Of a stretch of 64,000 nucleotides of DNA, positions 12,951 through 25,792 are shown piece by piece (within the stretch, counting starts at the first letter, position 1; every line of letters begins with the position of its first letter). The DNA is from Prunella strophiata (taxonomy: Eukaryota > Chordata > Aves > Passeriformes > Prunellidae). The stretch covers positions 65,874,330-65,938,329 of the forward strand of contig JAZBQD010000015.1 of NCBI GenBank assembly GCA_036583965.1, written 5' to 3'. The position numbers and the translations under genes were made by a program. The notes below the pieces were generated by a model that had not been told where the DNA came from, did no database searches, and saw only the letters and a list, made by a program, of their open reading frames with translations.

Positions 12951-13395
12951 CATGGTTGAGGCTGGAAGGAGCCCCTGGAGATTGTCTAGTCCAGTGCCCC
13001 ATGCTCAGTGCAGCATCTGCTAGACAGGTTGCTCAGGATCAGGACTGTTAGCAGGCTGCTCAAGACTGTGTCCAGTCAGATTTGGAATGCCTCCAAGAAC
13101 AGAGACTTCTTCACAGACTTCTTTGGGGAAGTTGTCCCAATGTTTCACAAGCTTAACAGTTAAAATGTTTTTATTTTTTATGTTTAAATTTAATTTTTTA
13201 AAATTTCAATTAGTGTTCATTGCTTCTTGTACTATCACCAGGCACCACTAAGAGCTTGTCTCCATCTTCTTTACTGCCTCCAGTCAGGTACTTATACACA
13301 ATGACAAGATCTCCCTGGCCATCTCTTCTCCAAGTTGAACAGTCCCTCCTCTCTCAGCCTCTCCTCAGGCCCCACATGGGCTTGCCCCAGATTTG
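12951..13395 (-). mobile_element. CR1 LINE fragment, minus strand
   Basis: The plus strand reads as the reverse complement of a CR1 3' end: 'ggttgaggctggaaggagcc', then 'gtctagtccagtgcccc', then 'gacttctttggggaagttgtccc', then 'ctatcaccaggcaccac', then 'ctctcagcctctcctcagg'. These blocks occur in the order and spacing expected of the 3' UTR and ORF2 C-terminus. The copy is heavily diverged, with an AT-rich decayed middle (13160-13210) and no terminal octamer left. It belongs to a different CR1 subfamily from the 10.3 kb copy, judged by the 'gcaggttgctcaggat' type 3' UTR. Confidence 0.88.
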
Positions 13396-16300
13396 ACTTT
13401 CAATTCCTGGCAACTATATGTACTATGAATGTACAGATTTTGCCCTAGAAGTTTCCCACAAGGTGATGCTGCTGGTTAAATCTATTTCTCCTACACCCCA
13501 CCTCTCAGACCCAGATCTCAGAGATTTCATTTCCTCACTGTTATCAGCTAAAGGCACATCTGCTTTCTGATTCACTATGGATGTTTTTTAAATCTAGCTG
13601 GTGCTACACTTGATTCTTTCTAATTGGTACACTCTGACTTATCACCTTGGAGAAGTCCTAGCCATGCCCTAAATCCTGATGATTAAGTCAGCCTTTTAAT
13701 AATATCCCAAATCATTTCTGTGCAGGTGTACAATAATAATTTGTGAGGCAGTTTCTTGGCTGTAGGAAGGTGTAGGGGAGCCTGTCTCGGAGCATATTGC
13801 TCTTTTTGATGCCAGCCAAGAACCATCTTGTCATTGAGGCATTGCTGTATGTGGTCTGCCTTCCTATCCCTCCTCTGCCAGCTGCTAAAATTTCTTTCTT
13901 CTTGTCACTCCATTCTAGCCAGTTTAGTGACCTTCCTTAGGAAATCAGCTGTCTGGCTGTGCCCTGGGCACACCATGTTATACTTGTGTATCTGGGCACT
14001 GCTCCCTTGGCTTGTTCACAGCATCTTGGGGTGGGATTTGGAAAATCACTGAATGTGCCACAGTTCCTGTGTATGCATGGAGGCAGTGGCATCTCATGTC
14101 TCCTTGACTTGACACTGTTCTGGATGGCAGAACTGAGAAGGAAGGGCTTTTTTTTCCTTTTATCAGGGGAACAGAGTGAGCTCTCTCTTGCATGCTGCCA
14201 CAACTGAGTTCATCTCTGAAATAATGCTCTGATCCATGAGGAGAGGCTGGGGACCAGGTCAGGCATGAGAAATGTCTCACTGTGACATTGTCCATCCAAT
14301 GCTTCTCGTTTTCTGTTATCCATCACCCCACTGTGGAGCTTTCTATGCAGGGGAGGGGGACAGAGGAAGGGGGTGAAAGGACAGGCAAAGGTATTCTGAT
14401 TGCTCTTTGGTCTTCCCTGTTGTGAATGCTGTGGGCCAAGGTTCTGTGTAAATCCTTTCCTGCTGAACCCAATCCCGAGCCTGAGGAGCTACCTGCCACT
14501 GGTCAAGTTGTTTTACACTGGGACAGCTCTTCTTGAGGAGCAGCTGGAATGACCACAAAGAAACAACAATACACCATGAGCCCAGCAGGGAAAACAGTAG
14601 TCCCACATACTGGGAATCTAAACTGTTGTTAAATGTTCCTCCTCTTCTACTCCCTGTCCCAAAATGGCAGTTTAGTGGGAGCAAATTGAAGACTAGCCAT
14701 GATAAATGCCCATACACAGACACAGACAGCTGAGCTCGGGGCTGGCTGTTCGGGATGTGCTTGTTGCTGGCTTGCAGCCTAGGAAAGGCTGGAGGAAACA
14801 GTGACAGCTAACAGGAAGCAGTGCTTTCAGATCAGGCTATTTGGATGCTGCTGTGGTGCCCTCTCACAAAGGCTTTACTTTCTGCCACTGAAAGATGTTC
14901 TGAAAGGGGTAAATCCCTTTCTTAACATACTCCCACATTCTCATAAATTCACGGGCAGCTGATGGGCATAATTTGTTCTAATTACTTTGGTCATTAGATG
15001 ACTTCTTTACCCAGGTGTCCTTTGAATTTAAACTACAATAACCAGCAGTTTTACTTGCCTGCATGTCAGTCACCTGTCATGTGTTTTAGCTAAGGAATAG
15101 CACAGTTGAGGTCACATATCTGTTGAACGAGTTACAAAATTTACAAACAGGTAAGGTTCAGATAACCTTAATGAATTGTATTACCACAGCACTAATAATT
15201 CAGAGCTTTGACTGAAAGAGACAATTCCTCTAGGCACCATCAACCTAATTCCTCTTTGGTCATGGGACATGAGTGCAACAACCTACTCATGCCTCACCTT
15301 GAGGAGGGAAAGGAAACCATGGCTTGGACAGGTGCATAACCCTTGTGTGGTAATACATGTCCAGATCTTGGTTTGGCTCTGCTGGCAATGGCTTTTCTCA
15401 TCAGTCCTAGGTCTAGGTAATGGGTCAGCCAAGGAATATCTACATACTTCCACCTCTCTGTTTTATTTAGAAAGTGGGGAGTTTTGTGCAGAGTGTCTTT
15501 TTTCTGGTCAACAACCATTCATCAGCAAAGAGAAGGTCATGTAACTCTGATAGTACAGCCTTCCATCAGTAGAGCAGTGTCCAGCCTTGTTTTTCATTAA
15601 GGGCAAGGTCAGCACAGTACGAGTGCATGCTTTGTGCTGTCAGGAGTCAGGAGTCCTGGGCTGAGTTCACCTCCATATCTGGTTCCTTTGTCCTGCCTCA
15701 TCACCATGGCACAAACATGGTCATAACATCTGATCTCTGATAAAAACATTTCAAAATGAGCAGGTGGAAAGATGTCCACCTCTATTTTCAAGGTGAACCT
15801 AAAATGCTGTAAGTGTAACAAATACAATGGTGAGGAGATATTTAAAACATAAATGTTCTGAGGCAACCAGATATAAAGTCTGGGTCCTGACCAGATATGA
15901 TGTAAGCAGCACAGGAAGACTTTGTATTAAAAGCAAACCCTTTTTAGCCTGAATGATCAGAGAGTGCTCATCTTCTGTAGTCTATAAAAGTAAATTTATA
16001 TACAGGGAAAGCCTCTATAAAGTATAAACAAGATCAAAATGCAGCCTCATTACCGGTTACCCTGGTAAGTGCTGTGCTGCACAGAGCTCTACAGGAGAGA
16101 GTTTCTGAGAAGAAATGAGCCAGCCAAAATATTATCTTCTAGGCTCATAGCCCACTGCTTCCTGTCAGTCACTAGATAAATTCTTCCTCAGGATGATTTT
16201 CTTTGCCAAAGGGAGCACAGTGCTGCTGTCTGCGATACACAGTCTCAAAAACATAGGTTTCTGTTTATCGGCTCAAGCTGTACTTGGGCTTCTGTCCCTT

Positions 16301-17643
16301 CACTTGGGTTATCATGTCTAGTTGCTGGCTTGCAGCTGCAAATCAGGTGCCAGAGGAGAGTCAAATTCGATTTGATGCTGTAATTAATTCTGTAGGAATA
16401 AAAATGCTTGCAGGAATGTGACAGTTCCTTCCGTCTGCAAGCAGTGATGTTAGGTTCCAGCAAGGCTAAAAATACATCATATTTACTCAAATGTAAAGCA
16501 TTGGATTAATTTTCAAGCATATTTGTTAACAGCCAAAAGTGTCTGCCTATCACAGTGGAAAAACACAGCCTATATCTGAATGCCCAGGTCCTGCATGAAT
16601 TCCTTCAAGCCCTGTGAAGCAGCATCAAAGGAGGAAATTGGCAGCTGCTACTTGGGGCTTTGCGTCCTTTCTCCAGCTAATGCAGAGGTTCTTTTATCAA
16701 TGAGCCTAGAGGAACCCAGCAGGATTTGCATTCTCATGATGTGGTGAAGGACCAAGGCATGAGGTCAGGGTGCAGTGGACTTGAAAAATGGAAAACATTG
16801 GATGGGAATGTCATAGGAAGGGTTGTGGTTTGGAAATACAGGATGATGTGGAAAAAGGAAAAAGAAGGCATAGAAGCGACATACAGGCAAATTATAGCTT
16901 ATTATTGTAGCTCATTAATTTATCTATGTTGGATAAGGAGTAAAAATTCCTAACCTCACCCAAATTTTAGGTAAGCTGTCTTTGTATGTATAATGTATGT
17001 CTAAGAAGCAGAATATTGTGCTGTTTTCATTCGTGGACAGGCTGTGGGATTCTGTTTCTTCAGTTGCTATTCCAGTCATCAGCCAAGGACTAAGGACTGC
17101 TCGTCCCTCACATATAAAATGTTGCCATCAGGTCTGCTCTGCTGTTGACTTCACCCTGCTCACAGATTTAAACAAAGCTGACATGGAGCAAGGCATAGAG
17201 ATTTTCTTTGTGGACCTGCCCTAAATCCTAGGTTTCCATTCCTAGTGAAACTGGACTCGTTCACACACTTGAAAAAAGCTCAGTACCAAGGAGAGTCCCT
17301 TTTCTTCCCCAGCCCTCAGCTGCCCAAAGTTTGCAGGCCACCCTGCTGAGCCTTGAAAGCAGCAGAGATGCTGTGGGCACATTGATGTGGCTGTGATATG
17401 TGCCATCCACCGAGGGTGAGGAATGCACTGCCCTCCACATGAAGTTTTTAAAGGTGAAATGCTCAGTGTTGATAAGTAAAACAAATAGTAACTGTTTTAT
17501 CTCAGTCACCCACTGTGTGGAGAATTGCTTGTGATGGTGTCCCATCACTCCACCACTCAGCTTCACCATGCCTTTCAAGATAACCTTGGTTTTTTAAAAG
17601 CTAAAAATACTTTTCTTTTAATCTCGTTTGTTTTTTTCAACAG

Positions 17644-17747
17644 TGTAATGCTATCCATGGGTCACTGTATTAGCTTTGACGTGAAAAATTATGGCTGCAA
17701 TGCCTTCCTCAAGAAAGAGGATAATATAGATATTTGTTACTGTGAAG
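17644..17747 (+). other. Candidate internal exon (unrecognised)
   Basis: A strong acceptor (pyrimidine-rich tract ending TTTTTTTCAACAG, 17631-17643) is followed by 104 nt open in one frame, then a donor AAG/GTAACT. A second, identical donor lies 14 nt downstream at 17762, created by a local duplication of GTGAAGGTAACT. The open frame codes for about 34 residues including four cysteines, for example NYGCNAFLKKEDNIDICYCE. The same frame stays open past the donor to a stop at 17843-17845. No family is recognised. It could be a real exon, a non-coding RNA exon or chance; no partner exon was found. Confidence 0.2.
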
Positions 17748-18965
17748 GTAACTATGTGAAGGTAACTAATACTAATGGTTTTGATTTAAAATGGTGGTAT
17801 TTCAAACACCTCATGTGTTTGAAAAACAGAGAGAAACCAGTGTGAGAAAGAAGCTGCTCTTCCTGAAGAATTGGATGTTTTGCAGGAAAAGCTTCTTTGA
17901 CTTTAGCAACGTCAGTGCTAACAACAGCTAAAATTTAGCCATGTGCAATCCAATTATTTTTCCTGGGGTCTATGGCTTAGTGACATGCTTAAGATTTGAA
18001 GAAAGACAGTAGAGGAAAAAAATGCACTTTTTTGAGCCATCCCATGATAAAGATGTGCTAAAAATTCAAGTTTTTTCTCACCAAGTTTTTTCTATAGACT
18101 CCATTGCCATTTCAGCTTGGAAAGTAGAGCCATTAAGCATCACCTTGTTCCATTTTTCTTTTTCACTTTTTTGTTTCAGTTTGTCTTACCTGTAACTGTT
18201 ATGTGTTGTTTTAACTGCTTTTCTGCTACTCTGCATCCCTTCTCTTCCATGGATTTTGTTTCTACTTCTCAAGGGCTCCTCATAAAACTGGAAGTTCAGC
18301 ATGGACTCATTCAGGTCACTTATTCAACTTGTTTTCCTCTATAACTTCTTGCCCATTTTCCCTCAGCATGTCCTGATAAAGACAACAGCTTTATGACAAG
18401 GGCATGCCGGTCTGTTTCATTCTGTTCCAATCCTGTCCCCCACTCCTGACCTCCTCCGTGCACCAGTCCTGCTCTGAGCTATTTCAGTGCTCCTTTTGAG
18501 GCTGTCTCTGGCTCCCTTGTGGGATCTAACACCCACTGATTGTTGCAGCACACAATGCCTTCCCTCTTTGGAAGGCAGTTTTAGAGGTCAAACCCACTGT
18601 GGTTTTTGTGACTCTGCAGCTCACCAGTGGCAAAGCCCAGCTAACAGCCCTCTGCCAAGGACCTGTGCCAGAGAGGTCCTGGGAGGAGCTGGAGTGGGGG
18701 TCCCCTTTTCTTGTAATCTCACCTCTGATAAGAAGTACCTTTGGTTAAGACTAGACTTTGCCTAGAGAAACAAGGAGTGTGAATAACAGCACTCATTGCT
18801 GGTTTTCCTTGGCACAACCAGGTGCAAGGACCACCATGAACAACCAATATGGATGCAACTTTGCTGGGGCTGTTAGTGCCCAGCAGCAGGGAGGCCCAGG
18901 TTTCTCTAGGACATGCTCCTGTTGTGTTTTAGCAAAGTTGTATTTGGCACTTATGTTGGGTTTTG

Positions 18966-18980
18966 TTTTTTTTTTTTTTT
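18966..18980. repeat. Poly-T tract (15 T)
   Basis: Fifteen T followed by CTTCAG, which makes a splice-acceptor-like string. No open exon with a donor follows, so it is listed only as a homopolymer. Confidence 0.85.
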
Positions 18981-21900
18981 CTTCAGGAAAAGTGTAAAAA
19001 AGAATACATTGGTGTATTTTCCTGTGAAGTGCTTGTATCCAGCACAGAACTGAATGTCTTCCTTTCACTAGGATGTGCCTGGTAACTCCTCCTAGGCAGG
19101 AGGCTGTAATGTCAGTGTGGAATGGGAGCAAAAGAGCAGTAATGTCTTATTTTAGTCAGCACTCTGCAAGCTTCTGCCACTGCATGGTCCTACCTCCAAC
19201 CTGCTTCATTCTGAGTGCTCCTAGGGTCACACTCCTCGAGCTTGTACCCAGCCCTAGGTCTCTCTGCTCCCTGCATCCTTATTCTTCTTGAACAGAAGTA
19301 AATTCTGTCCAGACACCTTGTCTTTGTGTGCTGTCTTACCTCTCTTCTCCTACAATAACTTCAGCTCTTCCCACGCTCTCTTCCTCCTCTGCACTATTTA
19401 TCTACATCTGTCAATTCTTGTGTCCCCTGCTTCATTGTTCCTCTTTATTTTATAATTAGGATGTCCAGCACAGCTTTAGTTCATTTAATTTAATAATCTT
19501 TCATCTTGCTCTTCATTCCTCTTTCTCAGAACCTCACTTCTTGCTGTATTAGGTTAATTCTTCTTGTTGGTTATTCAGCTGCTAATGAAATGAAATATAA
19601 TGACCATCTATCAAGATCCATTTTCCATTTACCCATGAAAGTGTTATGATCACTTTTGATTAAAATACAGATGGGCCTAAATGGATCTGAGTAAAAACTA
19701 AAATGAAAGAAAACTCACCTCAAGGCTTGTTTAAAAGCAAATCTGATTCCAGATCTGTATTTCTGTAACTTCACCCCAGGTCTACATTCTGTGCTCTCTT
19801 ATAATACACAATTCCTTTGGCATTAGGAGCTCACAGCTCATTTGTCTTGCATTACCTGTAGTGCTAGCACAAAGCTCAACTATGTAAGCCTCAATTTACC
19901 TCCCTAGAACTGAAAATTAGTTATCTGTAAGCAGTCAGTCGTGCTGATTACAGTGATCACTAAACCAGCTGCATCCTTATCTTACTTGCTCTGTTTTAGG
20001 ACTGGAAATGGTTGCATCAACTTCATTTCTGCTCCATGTTCCTGCTCTCTGTCTCTCTGCATTTTTTCCTTCTAGTTCACATTTGTTTTGAACTGAAAAT
20101 GAAGCATCACAAATTATCTATAAAATTCAGCTACTAAATATAAGGTACAGACCTTAGGGAAACAACAGCCTGGCTGAACACAAGCAGTTTCTCCTCTCTG
20201 GGTTTGGGTTAGAGTACCCACACCAAAGAGATTCATTATAATTCCTTGATTAAAACATTTGTATCCTCCTCTTTGTGCTCATTTTTCTTCCAATTATTTT
20301 CCTCACCCCAGATGCAGCACAATCCATCCATTGCATCCTGGGCAGATCATCATCTTTTAAGCATGACTCCCCTACTACACTTAGTGACAGGAGGAGTCAT
20401 TTCCTTGCATCTGAGAGGTGGAGGAATAAGAGAGTTTGGACTGAGGGCTCCAACCTGCAGGGGTTTCTCTTTTATGACAGACATCCTAAATATGTGGCAC
20501 ACTCACTGACTCCCAACATTTGTGCCAGCATTGCTTATGTTTGGAAATTTCATATTAAATTGCTTTTCAAAGGTGTAATGGAGAGTTGGTAACTTGTTTC
20601 TGAAAGGGCAAGATTTCTTTATTCTGCCTGCTCTGCCCTGTAGCATCCATGTAATACCATTAAAAATTCCCTTCCTCTAATCTCTGAACAAGAAGAAGCC
20701 AGACATGTTTAACACATCCTTCCTTCTTTGGCTCTCAATTTTCAGACCAAAAATATATCTTTTCCCTTATTTAAACTGCAGCTGCAAGTGCATATCAGAT
20801 CACTGGAACCAAGGGATCAATGATCCCCGTATTCCCCTGTCCCCATGTGATTCTGGCTGTCAAAGCTGCTAAGCATGAATGATATTGAGCTGTCCAGGTT
20901 TGCAGGTAAACTTCCCCTCTGGCTTTCTTCACTTGAGATTCTGCAGACCCTCTCTGCTTGTAGACCTGTGCCATAAGGAATCTGATTTCTATCTCCTGCT
21001 CAAAAGGAAATAATTTTTTTCTTTTCTACATAGCTTTATGTAGAATACCTCCTCAAAAATCACATTCCCCTCTAAGTATTTTTCCCTGTATTATACCTAG
21101 ATATTAATTGATTGTTCCCTAGAAATCAGCCTCCTGTGATGACAGAAACACTGGGTAATGTGGAGCATTTGCTGAGTACTGACAATTTTGGCATCATTTC
21201 TGTGTCTGTAAGGTTCATGGAGGTTGTCTCCCCAGTTCATCTGCCTGATGATATTTGACAGACGACTTGGGGATATACTTGACAGGTAAAAGCTGAGCTC
21301 ATAGGTCTGGATGCTACAACTCATTCCCCAAGATCCTGACTGCTGCAGGCTATAGAGAAACTTTTGTTAGGCAGTGCTGCAGCCTTGGGATATGAGAAAG
21401 ACTTGGGAACTGTAAAACTGAAGGACTGGATGTCTGAGCTCTGCTCTGATGTTTGTGGCACAAATATGGCCAGACACAGACATGAGAGACATGGGTCTCT
21501 CACTTAGCTCCCACAGTACACGAGGGAGAGAGGGTGTTTGCATGGAGGGAGGACAGAGACTTGGCTGAAAGCTTGCCACAGGAGCCATGCTGCCCTTGGC
21601 CTGCCCCAGCATGCAGGCAAGGTGTGTGCAGGCAGCCCAGCTTCAAGTCAAGGGTCACTGCCCGGGCCTGGCAGTGTGTGGCAGCTTCTCCTGGGGGTGT
21701 GCTGCAGGGAGCAGCTCTGCAGCTGGCCTGGCAGGCAGCCCTCGCCCTGCCCTGCAGGAACAGGACAGATTTCCAACAGATAGCTTGTCGGAACCCAGGA
21801 CATCCCTCTGGCTGCCCTGGATGGCTCGAGCCCCTGGCAGGGGGCTCAAAGGCCTTGGCACAGAGCCCTAGACCCCTGTGCCATTTTGAGCCATGGAAAA

Positions 21901-22185
21901 AATTAACAACCTTATATGAAGAGTTGCTAGCCACAAAAATTAAATAGAGTAATAATTAGCTTATCATAGGGTGAAAAAGTAGAATTTTGGGGTTTTTTAG
22001 AATAAGGGTTCAGGGGTCAAGATGGAGGAATTTGGGTGTGTTCCGTCCTTCTTTCTCCTTCTTCATAGCCTCCATCTTCTGGGTGATGGTGGCACTTTTG
22101 GATTGGTTTAGAGTAGAGTTGGACTGTGTAACATAGGTGATAGGTGTTGGAAAGTAACTATAAATAATGTACACGTAGTTTTTAG

Positions 22186-22194
22186 TATAAAAAG
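22186..22194 (+). promoter_or_regulatory. TATA box of the LTR promoter
   Basis: TATAAAAAG lies about 106 nt upstream of the LTR polyadenylation signal, which is the spacing expected for a retroviral U3 promoter and R region. The motif is intact, so residual promoter activity is possible but untested. Confidence 0.6.
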
Positions 22195-22291
22195 ACAACA
22201 CTGCCCCAGAGGTGGGCAGTGTGCCTGGGACTGACCTGCTGAACAGACCTCGGCTGGTCAGAGCTGGGAGAAAATTTGTTAGATAAGAAAT

Positions 22292-22297
22292 AATAAA
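22292..22297 (+). other. LTR polyadenylation signal AATAAA
   Basis: AATAAA within AAATAATAAACAACC, downstream of the TATA box and about 115 nt before the terminal CA. It marks the R region of the solo LTR. Confidence 0.6.
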
Positions 22298-25200
22298 CAA
22301 CCTTGAAAACTGCACAAGAAGACTCCTGACTCCTTCTTCAGTTCTCAGGGCCAGAACACAGAGACTCTCAAACAGATCGGGGTCATCCCGAGCTCCTGAG
22401 AAACCTCCGACAATGGCTGAGCCAATGTCTGTCCCTGCATCCCTCACTGTCCTCCTCATCCTGCAGGGGAGGGAAGAGTGGAGGGGAGGCACCAACTCAG
22501 CTGTTGGGGAATGCAAATCCCTGGTTCTTTCTGTACTCATCAGGGCACGGATTATTTCTGCCTGCATTCATTATTTCTTTAATGAAGAAACAATGTCAAG
22601 AGACAGCAGTAGCAAACCCAAACTAGCAGAGTCACCTTGCAGGTAAGGGCTAAACCAGCTGCGCTGCCATGCCAGCATTTAAGCAGCGTCCATTCAGAAT
22701 GAATGCAGTGTGACTGAGCAGCAAGTTCACCATTTAAAGTGAAAATCAACACTTCCCAGCAGTGAGGCAGATCATTAAACATTTTGTTGCAAGAGCCAGC
22801 ATCACTTTTCTAAAAAAAGTGTCAGGGTGTTCAGCCAAATGAGCAATTCAGTTGGCTTAACTTTCCTGACCGCTTTCTAATTTGGTTTTAATGAAGATAT
22901 AATTAAGAGGTAATGTCAGTAGAGCTGAACATTGTCACACAATAATGGTCTCCTGCTGCTGCATAAATGGTGAATGCAGTAAATACAGAAGGGAAGCCGG
23001 GATGTTTATTTTCAAAGCAGGAGGCATTGATCCTGGGACACTCTTCTGTTTTGATACCTTTATTTCCATTTGGTTAGAAAAATGAGCAGGCAGCAGATTT
23101 AATCCCTTTTGGCCTGCAGCCACTTCACAGGAGTAGGACAACTTTCAAGGTGGCTCTGCTGCAGTTGGGATGTGCTGCTGCTGGATGGTGGCTCATGGGT
23201 CAGGCTAAAAATTCCTCACTTTAACCTGATTGTCCAGTGGTATTCCTGCTGCTGGAGGGAATGCAATTGAGAGCCTCAGTCAGCCAGCAGTACAGAAAAA
23301 CTTGGCCATTACAGTGCTGCTTATGAAAGAAAACCATCTTGAGAGACCAGTCCTTTTATTTTTTGACTGGCTGGACTTATGATCTTCAGTCTTTTCTGGT
23401 GAATAACGTCTGCCTTCCAGCATTGCAATAGCAGAAATAAGGATTTTATGTTCTAGCCCATACTGTTCACCTCCACTGCAATTCAGGCTGCAAAATTATT
23501 TCCATTCTGAACTTCAGCTCCCATTTTTCTTTTAAGTTTTTGCAAAACTTCTTTGGGGAGAAATTCTCTTCCAAGGCATTTAAGCCAAGTAATGGCTTTA
23601 ACAGTTTTTGCATTATGAAGGCTGACAAGATATACTGTCTCCTAAAGCTAAGACTGTTTTTTCAAGCAGAAAACTGCATGAAATAACTGCAAATGAGACT
23701 TATGCTAAAATATGGATAAATCTTGGAAGTTAAAACTTCCTGCGAAATTAGTACTTGCTGAAGAGCACTGCCTTTGTTCTGTCTGAAATATTTGGTGCTT
23801 TGAATGTGCAAACTAATGACAATTTTAGAGCACATGGAGTAAATCTTAAGTCATCCAGGACACTTGAGAAATAACACCTCTTATATAGTGCTCTTAATTG
23901 ATAACTCTCAAGGCATTTCATGTTGATCAGAATAAGGGCTAACCAGATATGGGTTCATTAAAAAAAAATCCAGGGTTTTTCCATTCTGAAGCAGAAGCAA
24001 ATCCAGCCTTTCAAAAATGCTAATAAAAACCAGGAGACCAGTTAGCACACCATATGTTAAGCACATCCAAGCTGAGGGGGATTTGCCTTCAAGCCCAGAG
24101 TAGGCCTTGCATTTAAATGTGCCCTTACTGCTCTGTTGCTTGCAGTCATTGTGCTGCTGTGGTGGGAGATGTTCACACTGACAGGGATGAGCCAGGCTCC
24201 ATGCTTTTGTGACTGAGCAGTTGGCTGGAAGATGGAAACAGCCAAACTTCCCAATCCCCCTCTTGGTTCTTACAGGTTTGGTTTGGGTCTGCCATCTTCT
24301 GTGAGAGGAAATGCTGCCCCTTCTTCTGTTCCAGTGACATGGTGAAGGGCAGAGGCTATTCCCCTATTTCTTCTTTGTGAATTACAACTTGTACCAGCTC
24401 CATGTTGCCTTACATGGAGCACTAAGGTGCTGTTTTCCATTTACTCCCCCACAGCTGAGGTAGAGCACTCTGATGAAATGGGACATCTCCCCCTGGACCA
24501 GAGAAACTTGCCTGCTACACAGAAATTGTTATGACAGATATATTCCTAGGGAAGAATTGATTTGTCATATCACAGTTTTACAGACAAAAAAAATTATTTT
24601 ACTAACCTGCCAACCCCCAAGTCAGCATCATAGCATCACCTTCTCAGAGAGTAAAGACAAGATATCATAAGCATGAAACCTGTGGCAGTAGCTGGGTGTA
24701 AGACATAATCTTCCTGTGCCTTGCACATTCAGCAGCTTTGCCTTAGACTTGGCTGAGGAGAGCAACTGCACTATTAGCAGCAGTGAGTGTTTTCATATCC
24801 AATGCTGTGAATCTGGATGACTGCATGAATTTAAGTGTCAGGGGGCTGCAATTACATCAGGGTAACTCAGAATTTGGTTAGCATTGTGGGGAGCAATTTT
24901 GTGTCTCTGTAGGCTGTGGCCATATCGCATGCAGGAGTTGTGTTTCAATATATAATACTTGTGTAGGCAAAGCAAATATTAGAAAGTGAAAGGGATTAGA
25001 AAGTGATATTAGAAGTGTAATGGGATCACTTTGCCCTGAGCCTGCTTCTGCTGAGACCTGGGAGATGGTCAGCTCCCCCATGTTGAGCCACTCCTACAGC
25101 AGCTCAGTTTAAAAGCTCCTGGGGACAGCAAGAGGCTATTCTCCAGCTGAAAGACTTTAGTGGGCTACCTATCTTCTTCCAAAAAAATGGCATTTATAGC

Positions 25201-25636
25201 TTACCTATGGTGTCAGGAGCCTGGTGCTGGGTGCACCCCAAGAGATCCAGAGGAACTGGCCAGAGCAGCTGCCTGGGCTGTCCTCAGCCAGCCTGGGGGA
25301 AAAACCTAAGACTATGGCAGGGACTGAAGAAGCTCTGCCTGAACAGCAAGGGGTAAGATCTCCTTATCCCTAAACTAGTGTGACTTGGGAATGTGCTTTC
25401 TGCTTCCCTACACCACCAAAGGGCTGTCACCAAAACAAATGCACTTGGCTGGCTGCTGGAAGTAAATCTGGGGAGGGAAGAGCAAGGAGCGCTATACTCC
25501 CCCTTGAATAAGAAAATTTCAGGATTTCCCTTCACCCTGTGGGAGCATTTCATTTTCCAGTAAGCAGCACCATAAATTTCACCTATTGGTAGAAGTAAAG
25601 ATGTTTTATGGTTGTCCAGACTAAGCCATGATTGAC

Positions 25637-25676
25637 TTAAAGTCTAACAAATCACTCCTTTAAGTCTAACAAATCA
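25637..25676. repeat. Short tandem duplication, 22-bp period
   Basis: The string AAGTCTAACAAATCA occurs twice, 22 bp apart, separated by a short CTCC-containing spacer. It is a simple local slippage duplication. Confidence 0.85.
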
Positions 25677-25772
25677 ATCTCCTCCCACTGTCCCTTTAAC
25701 CACGCTACACAGAGTGCCAGCTCTTCCTTTAAAGATAACAGCAGAGGGAGGGAACAGCTGTCACCAGCACCT

Positions 25773-25792
25773 AATGAATGAATGAATGAATG
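25773..25792. repeat. (AATG)5 microsatellite
   Basis: Five perfect AATG tetranucleotide units. Probably length-variable; no gene adjoins it. Confidence 0.95.

Larger units (their letters stand above)
13396..21565. other. Non-coding stretch, one candidate exon
   Basis: About 8.2 kb with no recognisable gene. Open frames are at most 126 codons and resemble nothing known to me. The one segment standing out is 17644-17747, which has splice signals around an open frame and is treated as its own entry. A T-tract at 18966-18980 precedes an acceptor-like CTTCAG. The rest is unique sequence in which I see nothing. Confidence 0.6.
21566..22412 (+). mobile_element. Solo LTR of an endogenous retrovirus
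   Basis: An 847-bp segment that begins TGAAAGCTTGCC and ends ACCTCCGACA, so it has TG...CA termini. The flanking 5-mers TTGGC (21561-21565) and ATGGC (22413-22417) match at four of five positions and could be a decayed target duplication, a length typical of ERVL-type elements. The layout is that of an LTR: a GC-rich U3 start, a TATA box at 22186, an AATAAA at 22292 and about 115 nt of R/U5. The sequence resembles, from memory, a common passerine LTR. No primer-binding site or gag/pol sequence follows, so it is a solo LTR formed by recombination. The 5' edge is less certain than the 3' edge. The open frames overlapping it on either strand are incidental. Confidence 0.7.

Noticed and set aside
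14341..14385. Possible G-quadruplex (GGGGAGGGGG...GGGGG)
   Set aside because: Only three G runs of length three or more lie close together; a fourth is missing.
22010..22567. 185-codon minus-strand open frame
   Set aside because: It lies mostly antisense to the solo LTR and has no recognisable domain; openness reflects LTR composition.
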